From NCBI RefSeq assembly GCF_902459465.1, contig NC_047082.1:10538545-10602544 (forward strand): 64,000 nt of DNA, in the 5' to 3' direction. Shown here in pieces: positions 11,802 through 23,215 of the stretch (its first letter is position 1; every line of letters begins with the position of its first letter). The notes under the pieces were generated by a model. It was not told the origin of the DNA, did not search any database, and saw only the letters and a program-made list of their open reading frames with translations. This DNA is from Asterias rubens (lineage: Eukaryota; Echinodermata; Asteroidea; Forcipulatida; Asteriidae). The position numbers were made by a program, and so were the translations under genes.

Positions 11802-12410
11802 TACAATGTAATGTACCAGGTACAATGCCTTCATTGAGGTTGTTTTTATCTAAATGTAATTAATCTTTTTTTTTATTATGCAATTTCGTCATTTACTTTT
11901 TGAGCAGCAACATCTACCTTTCAGTAGAATACTTCCTAAAGAAGATCCCAGTAAACAAGAGCTTCTGCCCAAATTACTTGCAATTCATCACCATCAAATC
12001 TAGATGAGAACCTCCAAAAGAATTTTTTTATTTTCTTAATTCCCAACTCCATTGAGCAGTCCCAAATACTTGTTTCATTATCTCCCAGACAACGACTTTG
12101 TCATTAGTTCCCCCCCAAAAAAACAAAAACAAAAAAAACTCAACAACATTTTGACGGGAGTAAAAAAAATGAAATACAAGATGAGAGTGTGGGGCCTCAG
12201 TTGCCATGCAGCAAGAATCAATGTGAATTAAATTATAAGCTCATTCCATGAAGGTATAGAAACTGTGTAGAGAGATCTCCATCCCACTCAAGAATGACCT
12301 TAAACTCACACTATTGAGTGTGGATACATAAGGCCTGCCAGCAGTGACATCAAATTGAGTGGATGGCTGTTGTGGGTTAGCATTGTAAAGAAGAACTAGC
12401 ACTACACCAT

Positions 12411-12885
12411 AGGGTGTCATGGTCGAGCGGATAAGTGCACCGAATTCAAGCTCTGGTGATTCTGTTCAGCAGAGTGTGGGTTCGAATCCCGGTCATCGCA
12501 CTTGTGTCCCTGAGCAAGACACTTACATGTAACTATAATTGCTTCTCTCCACCCAGGGGTAAATGGGTACCTGTGAGGGCAGAGATGGTTTTTGTGATTG
12601 ATTTAGCCGAGTAGCGCATTTGTTGCACAAGGCTGTATAGGCTACTCCCCAGGGAGCTGAGATGGTTTATTATTATTATTATTGGTTTATTAAAAATCAA
12701 ACAAAGCAGCCAAAAGGCTGAATTGTGTTTAGATTTACAATATAAAAATACATTAAAACATCAAACCCAGCAAATATACTGAATGATTTAAGGCCCAGTG
12801 ACCAGGGGTAATAATTTGAAGCGCTTTGGGACACCATTCGGGTGTGAAAAAGCGCTATATAAAAACTTAATATTATTATTATTAC
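12411..12885 (+). mobile_element. tRNA-Leu-like SINE (S2), split by an insertion
   Basis: Head AGGGTGTCATGGTCGAGCGG and B box GGGTTCGAATCCCGG, body AGCAAGACACTTACATG and GGTAAATGGGTACCTGTGAG, then an approximately 118-bp interruption (12671-12788) starting with TTATTATTATT. The SINE resumes with AGGCCCAGTGACCAGGGG, GCGCTTTGGGACACCATTC and GCGCTATATAAAAACTTA plus ATT repeats. Confidence 0.82.
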
Positions 12886-15800
12886 TGTCTTGACTGTACA
12901 GTGTACTCTATCATGGGAATGGCCATTTGGGGGGGGGGGGACGGGACATGTTATCATTGTCAAGACAGACCAATGTACAAGTTTGAGAATTCACACTTGA
13001 CATACATTGTAGTGTACATAATGTAAACATATTACAGGTTAGTAAGTTAGTTTTGCTGTACACTTTGTGTTTTCGGCTTGCACAGCTGGCACAGAAAATG
13101 GGTGCTAAATATTTACAGCAAGCTTACTGCAGAGATTGGTGAGCATATAAAATGTAGCGTAGCATTCCTCGATACAAAACTCAGCACCCTAAAATTGGGC
13201 CCTGCAATGAGAATTATGTCTCAAAAGATATTGATCTCAATTCTCAATATTTAAATTTTAAACATTATTTTTGTATACATAGTACCAAATAAATGATACT
13301 TTTAGTGGTCCCTCATTTAATGTACACACATTTTGTTGGTTAATTTTACCCTTTGATTTTGAATTTTTTAAAAGTTACATGTGAAAGACTGCATACTATA
13401 GAAATATTTAAGAAGTGAGGGATCTAAAAAAAAAAAAAAAAAAAAAATTATGGAAGAACCATGTAAACATAAAAATTCCTAAATCAGAAATACATGTCAT
13501 ACATGTGAAGCATACATTTACCGTATTGTTAATTACAATGAACACTAACATACACATCGTTTACTGTGTGAATCCTAGAGTGAGTCCATGTCAATGCAAC
13601 TCAGTTGATCATTGTTGATAGAAAACATACGTACGAGTAGAGGCACGAATCACATTTTATGGGTATCATGAATTGACTAGTAGAAGAAATGTGTACAGTA
13701 GTGTAGGACTGACTGCACGCCACATTCATGTACACAGAACTAGGAATACCTGTTCTGTACGGTTCATTTACGATGACAGCAACCATCACGCATGAATGAA
13801 TATTACACAGCCCAAAACCTTAATCTTACATCATTAATCTTCTCCTATCCTCTTACCTGGAATGGTACAAGCAGTTGTAGTAGTAGTAACAGAACACGCA
13901 GTAGTAGTGTTACGACGCTCACGTGGCCTTACACTCCTCGAGAGTGAAATATTTAGCGTTATTTCCACACCCTCACATATGATTGTTTCGTTCACGTGTA
14001 CCTCGTCCACACGGCCGTACATATAACAACGTAAACCAAATCGTCGTGGGTAATGAGGGACGTCCTTAAAATGAGAACTTCCTCAAGAGTTATAGGAAGA
14101 ACATCCTCACTGAGAAAACAGCTGTCTCACGCTTGGAGAGACTGCTGTGTACATGTATGTGGTTGAAGCCGTGCAGGAGTCCAGCATGGGGGAAACGTGT
14201 ACACTGCCGAGTATAACAGAGACCCGTCTTCACACACGCACGGCCATGGCAATGCAGTGCAGAAGGATAACATTATTGCATTGATTCAATCCCAATCTAA
14301 CCCACACAAAATGTGTACTAGACATAAATTGTGCACAACTGTAGGAATGGTGCTGGTACACCGTTGTGTGATTACTGGAGACATGAAATGGCAGGATGCT
14401 ACATGTACCCATTGATGCTTTCCTTAGTAATAGTGGGCTTGTAGTGGGTCGGGGGGGGGGGAGGGGGGAATGGATCTTAGGTGGGAAATGGTACCACGTA
14501 TGATGAAGAATAGGGAAGTGGTTGTGTCAATAATATGAAAAGCAGGATGCAATATATTGATGCTTTCCTTAGTAACGATTGGCTTTGGTCTGGGGGTTTG
14601 TTATTAACGCAACTGAGCAAGGTGGACAGTGGTGTACATGTACATTGTGTGAAGGCATGAATGTATGGATGGGCTGTCCAAGAATTCTTTCTTTTAATTG
14701 ATATTTAGGAAGCAATTCATTATTGCTTGGGTCTTGGAGGAAGTGGGAGGTTCATTGAGGGCTGGGGGAAGGTGTTGGAACTCAACAATGTGGATGATGG
14801 CGTGGCATGACAAGAGAGTGGGTTTGGTTAAATTTATTAGAATTTCTAGTAAATTTAACTTGTATTTATTGTCGTAGAAATAAGAGTGTAGAAATGTACA
14901 ATCGAAGTACATGTACCTTTAGTTACTTTGTTTTTATGTACTCTCAAATAAAGTCAATGCAGAGCATTATATTCCTTCCTGTAAGCCAAACTGGAGAACT
15001 CGGTGAAGATGTGTGTACACATACAATGTACATAGTGTATACAAACGGTTTACCATCACAATCACACAAAGTTACAACTTCAAAATGATCAACAAATCTT
15101 GCATCAGTGCACCCAATTTCATTGAGGTGAGTCAAAAGCACAAACAACAGTAACTTTCTGCTTTAAAGGAGATTGGGCCAGGGTCACTAAGAATAACATT
15201 GCCACAGAGATTAATTACTAAATCAAATACTTCTGATCAGACATGATATTTAGTCCTTGAATAAAAAAAAAAAAATCTTATTGTCTTGAGTACAAGGATT
15301 GACCTCACAGCCTCCAATCTCAATAGATTAATCACATTTTAATTTTTCCCCCAAGGGCAAAGAATTGAAAATCAGACTACAGTGGGATGAGAAATCTCAA
15401 TATCATTGTTTCCAGCTCTAGCTCATCGAGAACAGTGTCCCAAACACTATAGAGAAGTTGATTTAAAGAGTAGAAATCTCTAAATATAGACTCCTACATC
15501 TCTAGATAATAACAATTTCTAGGGCCCCTACTTTTTTCACTAGACAGACATTGAGGAGTCTGAATTCTGATACAAGCCTGAAATTTCTCCTCGCTCAATT
15601 GAACATGTCGATACATGAGTACACTAAACGTCCACCGAGGAGAGTAATGTTACACTATGCATGAATGTGTCATTACAACTCCAGAGGTTCCAGTACAACC
15701 AGCGTTCATTTTTTATGTTCATTGCATTGTGCATTGAACGTTTATGCCAGAAAAGAAAAAAATTCATTATCGTCAAACAGTGACAAACCTAAAAGGAGGG

Positions 15801-15941
15801 CAATAGAGGGCTCACTTCCAATCTAGCACAGTCCAGTGCTTTGCATTATTGAATTAGATTGAAAACTCTCAACTTCAGCTGGAAACCATCTGCAGTATTG
15901 TTACCTTGTAAGCCTTTTCATTTGTTTTCAGAGATACTAAA
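12886..15941. other. No gene recognised
   Basis: It contains homopolymers (A22 at about 13426-13447, G9-10 at 12930 and 14451) and scattered TACATGTA words. The stretch 15280-15900 lacks recognisable repeats and has GATTAATCA-type homeodomain-like words; it may be regulatory, but nothing proves this. The short ORFs show no domains. Confidence 0.4.
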
Positions 15942-16296
15942 TTAAAGGAACATTATAGAATAGTTTTTTGCTAGCAAATCAGTTACTGGCAGTGTGAGCA
16001 CTTTATTTAATCCACCATATACATAAACTGACAAACCTGTAGACAGAGAATTGTGAAAAACTCATTACAAATTTTGCATTGCATCGTTGCCAAACTAAAA
16101 ATTAATAAAACGCTCACTGAGCGATTAACTCCAAACGCGAAGTTGTATTATTTATTTCTCATCAAATATGACATTTCAGACAGAAATATTTCAAGGGATG
16201 TTTTCAACTATCATCATCATTAGATCGTGTAAGTTTTATGTAAATCTGTAATCTTCACGATTTTTGTTTCTTACCAATTCTGTAACCTTCCTTTAA
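15942..16296 (-). mobile_element. FC-family element, inverted copy
   Basis: TTAAAGGAACATTATAGAAT at the left and TTCTGTAACCTTCCTTTAA at the right. GAGCGATTAACTCCAAACGC and TTCAGACAGAAATATTTCAA are the complements of segments in 9881-10266. Confidence 0.85.
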
Positions 16297-16402
16297 CATC
16301 CCACTGAAAAATACAGTTTTCCACAACATTTGCTGCTGAGTAGACAAAAGATGCTGCATTGGTAAAAATCAAGTATCAAGAAGTATTTTCATTTTTTTTT
16401 TT

Positions 16403-16697
16403 TAAACACTGGACACTATTGGTAATTGTCAAGTAGACCAGTCTTCTCCAGATGCATTTAACTTTAACAAGCCCGAGCTCAATTGGTCGTCAATGTTGCG
16501 AGATAATAATGAAAGAATGAACATCCTTTAAACTTGTGGAAAATCACTTCTTTCTTGAAAACTACGGTACATGTACTTCAGAGAGAGCCGTTTCTCATGA
16601 TGTTTTATACTATCAACAGCTCCCCATTACTCATTACCAAGTAAGGTTTCATGCTAAAAAATATTTTGAGTAGATTACCAATAGTGTCAACTGCCTC
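16403..16697 (+). mobile_element. FA element, internally shortened
   Basis: Ends ACTGGACACTATTGGTAATT and AATAGTGTCAACTGCCT. The GAGACCTCAA hairpin region of the family is missing, so this is a deletion derivative. Confidence 0.82.
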
Positions 16698-17100
16698 GCA
16701 GAGTGAAAGGGCACTTGGGTAACATAGGGTAACAAAAACCTCCTGGGCCTCCCCAGGGCTGTATTTCACGGGGATAAAAAAAACACAGTGTGAAAAGAGC
16801 TTTAGTATGGTACATTTACAAGAGTTCTGTTCAGCAACTTCGGAGATTGTTTTCTTCATAAATTCTCAATGGTAGCCCTCTGGAGTTGACCCCTGAGCTT
16901 AAGATAAGAGTGTCAATCAATACTAGTGTGAAGGGGGTTTAGGGAGTGTAATGAACACTGGGTGCAGCACACATTTTGAAAGGAACAATCTGAACAGGTG
17001 AAGACTACAAAAACACAGAGGCAATACTGTAGAGGAATCCGAGGTCCCCAAACTGCCAAGGATACTTCTACCATAGAGCATTGCTCCATGCTTCTACTGA

Positions 17101-17168
17101 CGGTCATTATCACAGGTCATTATCACAGGTCATTATCACAGGTCATTATCACAGGTCATTATCACAAC
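17101..17168. repeat. 13-bp tandem repeat, about five copies
   Basis: GGTCATTATCACA repeats head to tail with no visible mismatches. The overlapping peptides (HYHRSLSQVI types) only reflect the repeat. Confidence 0.95.
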
Positions 17169-17194
17169 AGTGGTATACGTATCACAGCACTGGT

Positions 17195-18011
17195 TTAAAG
17201 GGAGGGTTTACGTTTGGTAATGGTATCTCTCTTCAAATCAGTCATGTCAGTGGCACAAAAAACTTACTTGGTTTCGCTTCACTTCCAAGTAATGTTATGT
17301 GGTTACAAAATGTAAAAAGGTATCAGTTTTTATGCCCCAAAATTTGAATCTGAGTAAGCGTTACTGTCCTACACTTTCTCATAAGTGTATCATATGGACA
17401 ATGATGGAATACAATCGCTCCGGATTTTCAGCGATAAATTTTCTCCACAGAACGCGATCACCTTCTGAAATGAAATTTCACATGGTACTATGCCTATAAC
17501 CTACATGTGTACCAATAGGATTAAAACAATTCAACGGTTCTAAAAACCAAACGGGTATTAAAAACAGTAGACACTATTGGTAATTGTCAAAGACCAGTCT
17601 TCTCACTTGGTGTATCTCAACATATGCATGAAATAACAAACCTGTGAAAATTTGAGCTCAATTGGTCGTCGAAGTTGCGAGATAATAATGAAAGAAAAAA
17701 CACCCTTGTCACACAAAGTTGTGTGCGAATAGATGGTTGATTTCGAGACCTCAAGTTCTACAATGTAAACTTGAGGGCTCGAAATCAAATTCTTGGAAAA
17801 TTACTTCTTTCTCGAAAACTATGGCACTTCAGAGGGAGCCGTTTCTCACAATGTGTGATACCATCAACCTCTCCCCATTACTTGTCACCAAGTGAGGTTT
17901 TATGCTAATAATTATTTTGAGAAATTACCAATAGTGTCCACTGCCTTTAAAACAATTCAACGGTTCTGACAACCAAACAGGTATTAAAACCAAACAGGGG
18001 ATACCTTTAAC
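17195..18011 (+). mobile_element. FD-family element split by an FA element
   Basis: It begins TTAAAGGGAGGGTTTACGTT and seems to end at GGGGATACCTTTAA. ATCGCTCCGGATTTTCAGCG matches the FD interior. An FA element (17565-17946) lies inside, flanked by two copies of TTAAAACAATTCAACGGTTC. Confidence 0.6.
17565..17946 (+). mobile_element. FA element, full length
   Basis: CAGTAGACACTATTGGTAAT at the left and CCAATAGTGTCCACTGCCTT at the right, with all family landmarks, including GAGACCTCAAGTTCTAC and the inverted GAGGGCTCGAAATC. Confidence 0.88.
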
Positions 18012-18837
18012 AGTTGAGTACAGTTGTAGAGGCTTAGTGAAGCCTGAAGGAATGAGGGTCAATTAGTAAACCTATGGGTAAACTGACAAGTTCACTGGCA
18101 GGATCCAATTTCAAGATACATCAACAGGGCACAATTCCATACAGGAGAGCTGTGCATCATTGCTTAGCATTATGTAGTCCTGTGAGCAGGATTAACACCA
18201 GTCACAAATCCTAGTGTCTAGTGAAATGGTTTGCAGTGCTTAGCTACATCATGGAGGACTCCATGGCTATGTATCCTACTCTGTGTGCTTTTAAGCAGCT
18301 AGATGAAATTGGATCCTGGTTTGACAGTTATGAAAACAGTACAATACAGTGCACACCTGTTCATCAGGCCTACCTACACGCATACACATGTAAAGGGAGA
18401 TGGAGGTGTCATCTTTGCGGTCAGAAATTATTATCTCTCTGGACTTGCTGCTTCAGAGGTGTGAAGTTTTCATAAGGGTGGAACAGGCTGCATATTTACA
18501 TCTAGAATGCCAAGCTTACATGTTACATGCAGAGAGGAATGAAATCCAACTCTTTTCTACATATCTTTAATGCATAGTACACCATTCATATTGTATAATT
18601 GTTCAGGCTTCGAAGTAACCTGGCGCCTCCGCGCTCGGTCCCCAATAAAAAGGCCCCAGGCCCCCTACATTTATTTCTACAATAAAACATTACACACTTT
18701 ATGTTTCTGCACTAAACATGACCCCAAGAAATGTTCCTGTTCTTTCCAAAGTATTTAAATGATATTGATTATTGATTTAACTTTAAAATACTTACTTTTT
18801 GAAAAAGCAAAACAAAAAAATCCTGTCTTAAAGCCAT

Positions 18838-19191
18838 TATACACTTTCGGTACAGAAAAAAAGTAAAGTTCACAGATTTACAAATAACTTACATGGTTTA
18901 CAGAAGGCAATGGTGAAAGACTTCTCTTGAAATATTACTCCATGAAATGCTTTACTTTTTGAGAAAACATCAAAACAATATAAATTCTCGTTAACGAGAA
19001 TTACGGATTTATTTGAAACACATGTCATGACACGGCGAAAACAAGGGTGGGTTTTTCCGTTGTTTTCTCCTGACTCCGATGACCGATTGAGCCTAAATTT
19101 TCACAGGTTTGTTATTTGATATAGAAGTTGTGGTACACAAAGTGTGGGCCTTGGACAACACTGTTTACCGAAAGGGTCCAATGGCTTTAAA
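18838..19191 (+). mobile_element. TTAAAGCC-ended element (family FB)
   Basis: TTAAAGCCATTATACACTTT plus CGGTACAG at the left, and TTACCGAAAGGGTCCAATGG plus CTTTAAA at the right, are inverted. CGATGACCGATTGAGCC and TTTTCACAGGTTTGTTATTT resemble the FA interior, so the families share a module. Confidence 0.75.
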
Positions 19192-20924
19192 GATTGAATT
19201 TCACACTTTTTACAAATTCCTTTCTTGCCAATTCATGGTCCAATTGGCTTAAATTGTAAACCAATTTGACCTTTGACCTCACAGGTTCACAGTTTGTATC
19301 AACCTCTTTGCTGCCACTTATAGTCCCTTGAGAATCCATCTCGGAAAGAATTCCTCAGAGCTAAGAGACCTTTGCATTTGTAATACAGGAGTGTGTTACA
19401 AAGTATGCATAACACTTGAACTTGGTTTGCCTCTTCAATCAGTTTCAGCTTTGAGGTAGAATCCAGTGCAACATAACGGCAATAAAAAAAATAAAATAAA
19501 ATTCTAATTGCGATGCAATCATGCAAGATAATACGCCGTTGAAAGTGCCTAATGCAGTCAAAAAACAAAAGCCAATGGTGGGAGAAGATTTTTTTTTTTT
19601 TTTTTCATTTTGTTTTAATAGGTACAATAACAAATTGCATTATCTACATGTATGTACGTACAAAGCAAGTTCCTGCTCTGCCAACAAATATTCATCATCC
19701 AACTTTTTCTGATGAGCTTGAATGTTTGTAAAAATTCAAAAATGAAAGGTTTGTTCCCCATTTTGAAAATCGCCGGCATTTCCCCAGTGATCCTCCACTC
19801 CACTCTGTTAACAGCCCTACCCTTCTACATGATGTAAGAATGTACCTCAACATGTACCTCATTGCTTTGCAAATAAACATTAAATTTTACGATGTTTTTA
19901 AGTTCAAATCAAACCGTTTGTTCCTCATTTTGAAAAAAAACAAACCCGGCATTGCCAAGGGAGCCTCCACTCCTCTTCGTTAACCCCTACCATCCTACTG
20001 TATTTCTAAACCTCCGCGCCTTAAGTGATGACGACGAAGTGATACACACACAACACACTGCAGTTGGCCTTTTTTTTTTCTCATTTGAAAACCCACTCAC
20101 AATACACCAGACCATCATGACTAATTCTCCTCTTACCTTTTTTAATCACACATGATTTAGTTACGGGGGGCGCCCGACCCCACAATAATCCTTCCCGCGG
20201 ATGTGTAATTTGGCTGCGATACAAATTACATCGTCCTAAGCACCCGTCCACACCCACTCGTTTTACAACCGACTGTAATTAGGCATTGGCTCCTCTTGGG
20301 ACGAGGAGGCAACGGGACGAGATGGTCCTATCCTCTTATCCTCAATGAGGGATCGTTTGGGATGAGGAGAGACGGGATGCTTCGTCACATTCTCATTTAG
20401 ATTGGATCTACAATGTAGTAGATCCCATGAACTTTTTCTCATGTGCATTCTGTACACATGTCGGCTATGCAATTTACATAAAATGTGTATCCTGTGTTAG
20501 CCAGAGGGGTGTCTGGGTGTCTTGTGGACACCCTGTTTAAAATTTGATCACCATGTTTTACTTGTACATGTATTGTTGTTTTATTTGCATACATTTGAAA
20601 TGTATCAACTACAGTTACATGTAGGTATCAAGTGAAAAATTGCGACACCCAGTTTGTAATTTTCCAGCAAATTTGAACACCCTTTTACCAAATCCACCGA
20701 TGTCCATACACTGCGTACATGTAAATGAACGTATTTACCTGAAGCCTGCTCTATCATGTCTAATGTATAGAAACACTGATGTGGAACAAATAATTTCCCT
20801 AGCTAAAAATAACTGGTTGGCTTTACCAGTTTACAGTCTTCATTTGTAACTGCGCATACTTTTAAAAACAAAAACTTAAAAATTATCTGTTCAAATCAAA
20901 CTACCAATTTCCCCAGGCCAGTAC
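19192..20924. other. No gene recognised
   Basis: An approximate duplication is visible: TTTGTTCCCCATTTTGAAAA at about 19750 and TTTGTTCCTCATTTTGAAAA at about 19917, each followed by GGCATT and a CTCCACTCC block. Short frames on both strands are not supported as genes. Confidence 0.4.
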
Positions 20925-21215
20925 AGGCCTCGAATTACATGTAACCCACGGCACCCACAGCAAATGCAGTGGTGCCCTGTGCTTTTGCTGAGCTGCCCTT
21001 TGCAAGGGTTTTTACAAATTTACATTGTCCTCATACGTATATTTAGAAGTGGCCCTAAAATTGCCGTGTCCCTCCAAGAGTGGAAGTTCAAGGCTAGTGT
21101 ATGAATTAATAATGTACGTACATCATGTATACGTACAGTGTACACTGTGTCATGACTTACATCATTTGTTTATGCACATTTTGTACTTCATTATGAAAAA
21201 TTCATCACTGAACAC
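20925..21215 (+). repeat. Dispersed repeat, copy 1 of 2
   Basis: GGCCTCGAATTACATGTAAC, AGCAAATGCAGTGGTGCCCT and GTGCTTTTGCTGAGCTGCCC recur, diverged, at 22850-23215. No coding frame is shared by the two copies. Confidence 0.6.
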
Positions 21216-21610
21216 CATGCATAAAACATTGACTTTGAAATGTTCAAAAACAAACATGACTCACTAACGTTTGCGCATCGTTCACTGCACACCACGCCAC
21301 TGTAGAACTCAAGTTCATCCACAACCAAAGCGCGTAGCGATATCGCGCCTGGATGAAAAGAACGGAATCCCAAGGGTATATTCTGCGGAGTGTGACCTTT
21401 TCTTGGAGAGGGCTTGAACCGGATGTATTACAGGCTGCATTATTTATGCCCCTACTAACATTACACCTTATTTGCACAAGGTGTCCTTTCAGAAAACAAA
21501 CCAAGATAAATATTATGCGGTTGTTCAATGCGCAAACACAGCTTATCATCTTATCAATTTTTCACAGTGACTTTTCTGAGCACACAATTAAGAACTGTCG
21601 TATAATATGT

Positions 21611-21870
21611 TTGTTAAATTTGCATCTGGGATACTGAATATTAATTTTGGTTGTTACCTACATGTATACACCGATGTGTGTTAATAGCGCTGTATACTCA
21701 GTACTTCCCCCGAGTCCTGTGAAAAAAAATATCACAGGCATGTTACTCGGGTGGGATTCTAACCCACAACCTTTTGCAATTCTAGAGCAGTGTCTTACCA
21801 ACTAGACTACCGAGGTTGCCCGGTAGCTAGAGGCAGATCGAATCAGATGTTTTGGCAGCGAGTACCGCAA
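21611..21870 (-). mobile_element. tRNA-derived SINE (S1), minus strand
   Basis: In minus orientation: GGTAGTCTAGTTGGTAAGAC (A box) and GTTAGAATCCCACCCGAG (B box), then the tail up to ACACATCGGTGTATACATGT and GCAAATTTAACAA. It matches 2845-3050 and the arms of 61221-61409. Confidence 0.85.
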
Positions 21871-22149
21871 TCAAGAACTGGTTGTAAATAAGAACCCACC
21901 AGCTTCTTTCCAGAGTTATTTATAGCCTTCTGATTTGGGCGCTAAATATTGCTTGTTATATAGAATTATTAATCTTGGAAAGTTTTTAAAAGTAGAATAA
22001 TGATGTTTCACACAAATATCCATGGAAATGTGGTTTTCTTTAGCTATTCATGTTCTACTTTAAAAAAAAAAATACATTTCCAAGACAACCGTATTCATCT
22101 TACAACAACTGCTTTTATATAGCCCAAAGCACCCAAAGCAGAAGGCAAT

Positions 22150-22488
22150 GCAAAAGCGTTTGTAACCGTTTGTTATAAAATGCATGATGGTTAGAAAGTT
22201 GTTTAAAAAGTAGAATACAATGATCCACACACATTTGCCTCGAAATAGCGTGGTTTTCCTTTTACTTTGCGAGCTAACACGGTCGGCCATTTATGGGAGA
22301 CAAAAATTTGACTCCCATAAATGGCCGACCGTGTTTGTCGACGAGATAAAAGGAAAACCTCGCAATTTCGAGTGATACTTGTGTGGATCATTATATATAT
22401 ATTTTTTTTAATATCTTTCAAATCATATGCATCTACATACGCTTTTCAAAGACCAACTGAACCGATCCAAGGCAACATGTTCCTTTAA
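22150..22488. mobile_element. Foldback MITE (family FE), copy 1
   Basis: The core is an inverted repeat: CACGGTCGGCCATTTATGGG and CCCATAAATGGCCGACCGTG around a short AT loop. The outer arms (AATGATCCACACA, GGTTTTCCTTTTA) also pair with their complements on the right. Confidence 0.88.
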
Positions 22489-22849
22489 CATGTAAATTGT
22501 ACGTGTACATTTGGACTTCCAGTTTTTAAATTTCCAGCCATTTTGGACACCCTTTTATACCAGATCCTAGCTTAAACCTTGGACTAGTGTTCAAATTGTG
22601 TATGCATCATGCTACAAAAAATGTTTATTAACAGTCATGCTTACTGCATTGATGTAAATTATTCATTGCCCTCGTCGATTTTACGATATATTTTCTCTCA
22701 GTGATCATTCTGGCTAGGCTATGAATAGATGTAAATTATTCATTACCCACTATACAGTAATATATGAGCAGGTGTTAAAAAATGTATGCGATCCAATCAA
22801 TTATGCATTACATGACGGTATTAACATTTCAACTAATTAACCAGGTTTG

Positions 22850-23215
22850 AAGTCACAGGCCTCGAAATAAACCACTGCACCTACATGTATCGCAAATGCC
22901 GTAGTGCCCTGTGCTTTTGCTGTGGTGCCCTCTACAAACAAGGTATCACATGAATTAAGGCCCAGTGACCAGGGGTTATATAATGTTGAAAGTGCTTTGA
23001 GATGCCCTCCGTAAAGCACTATCTAAAAATTGTTTAATTATTTATACGTGTACATGTACAGACACACTACCAACACAAACTTACATTTTTCTCATAGTTG
23101 TGCCCCTTACTGGAGGTAAAATTGCTGTGCCCATTTGAAGAGCGAAGTCAAGGCATGAAGTCAAATCTAGTCTGCAAACTCAAAATCCAGTTACATGTAT
23201 ACTGAGTCACATTAT
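22850..23215 (+). repeat. Dispersed repeat, copy 2, containing an S2 SINE tail
   Basis: Matches 20925-21215 (AGGCCTCGAAATAAACCACT, GTAGTGCCCTGTGCTTTTGC). An S2-type tail (AGGCCCAGTGACCAGGGGTT to TATCTAAAAATTG, about 22955-23035) interrupts it. Confidence 0.6.

Noticed and set aside
12411..12500. Functional tRNA-Leu gene
   Set aside because: The head is followed by a conserved SINE body and ATT-rich tail; the same structure occurs at 11446-11801.
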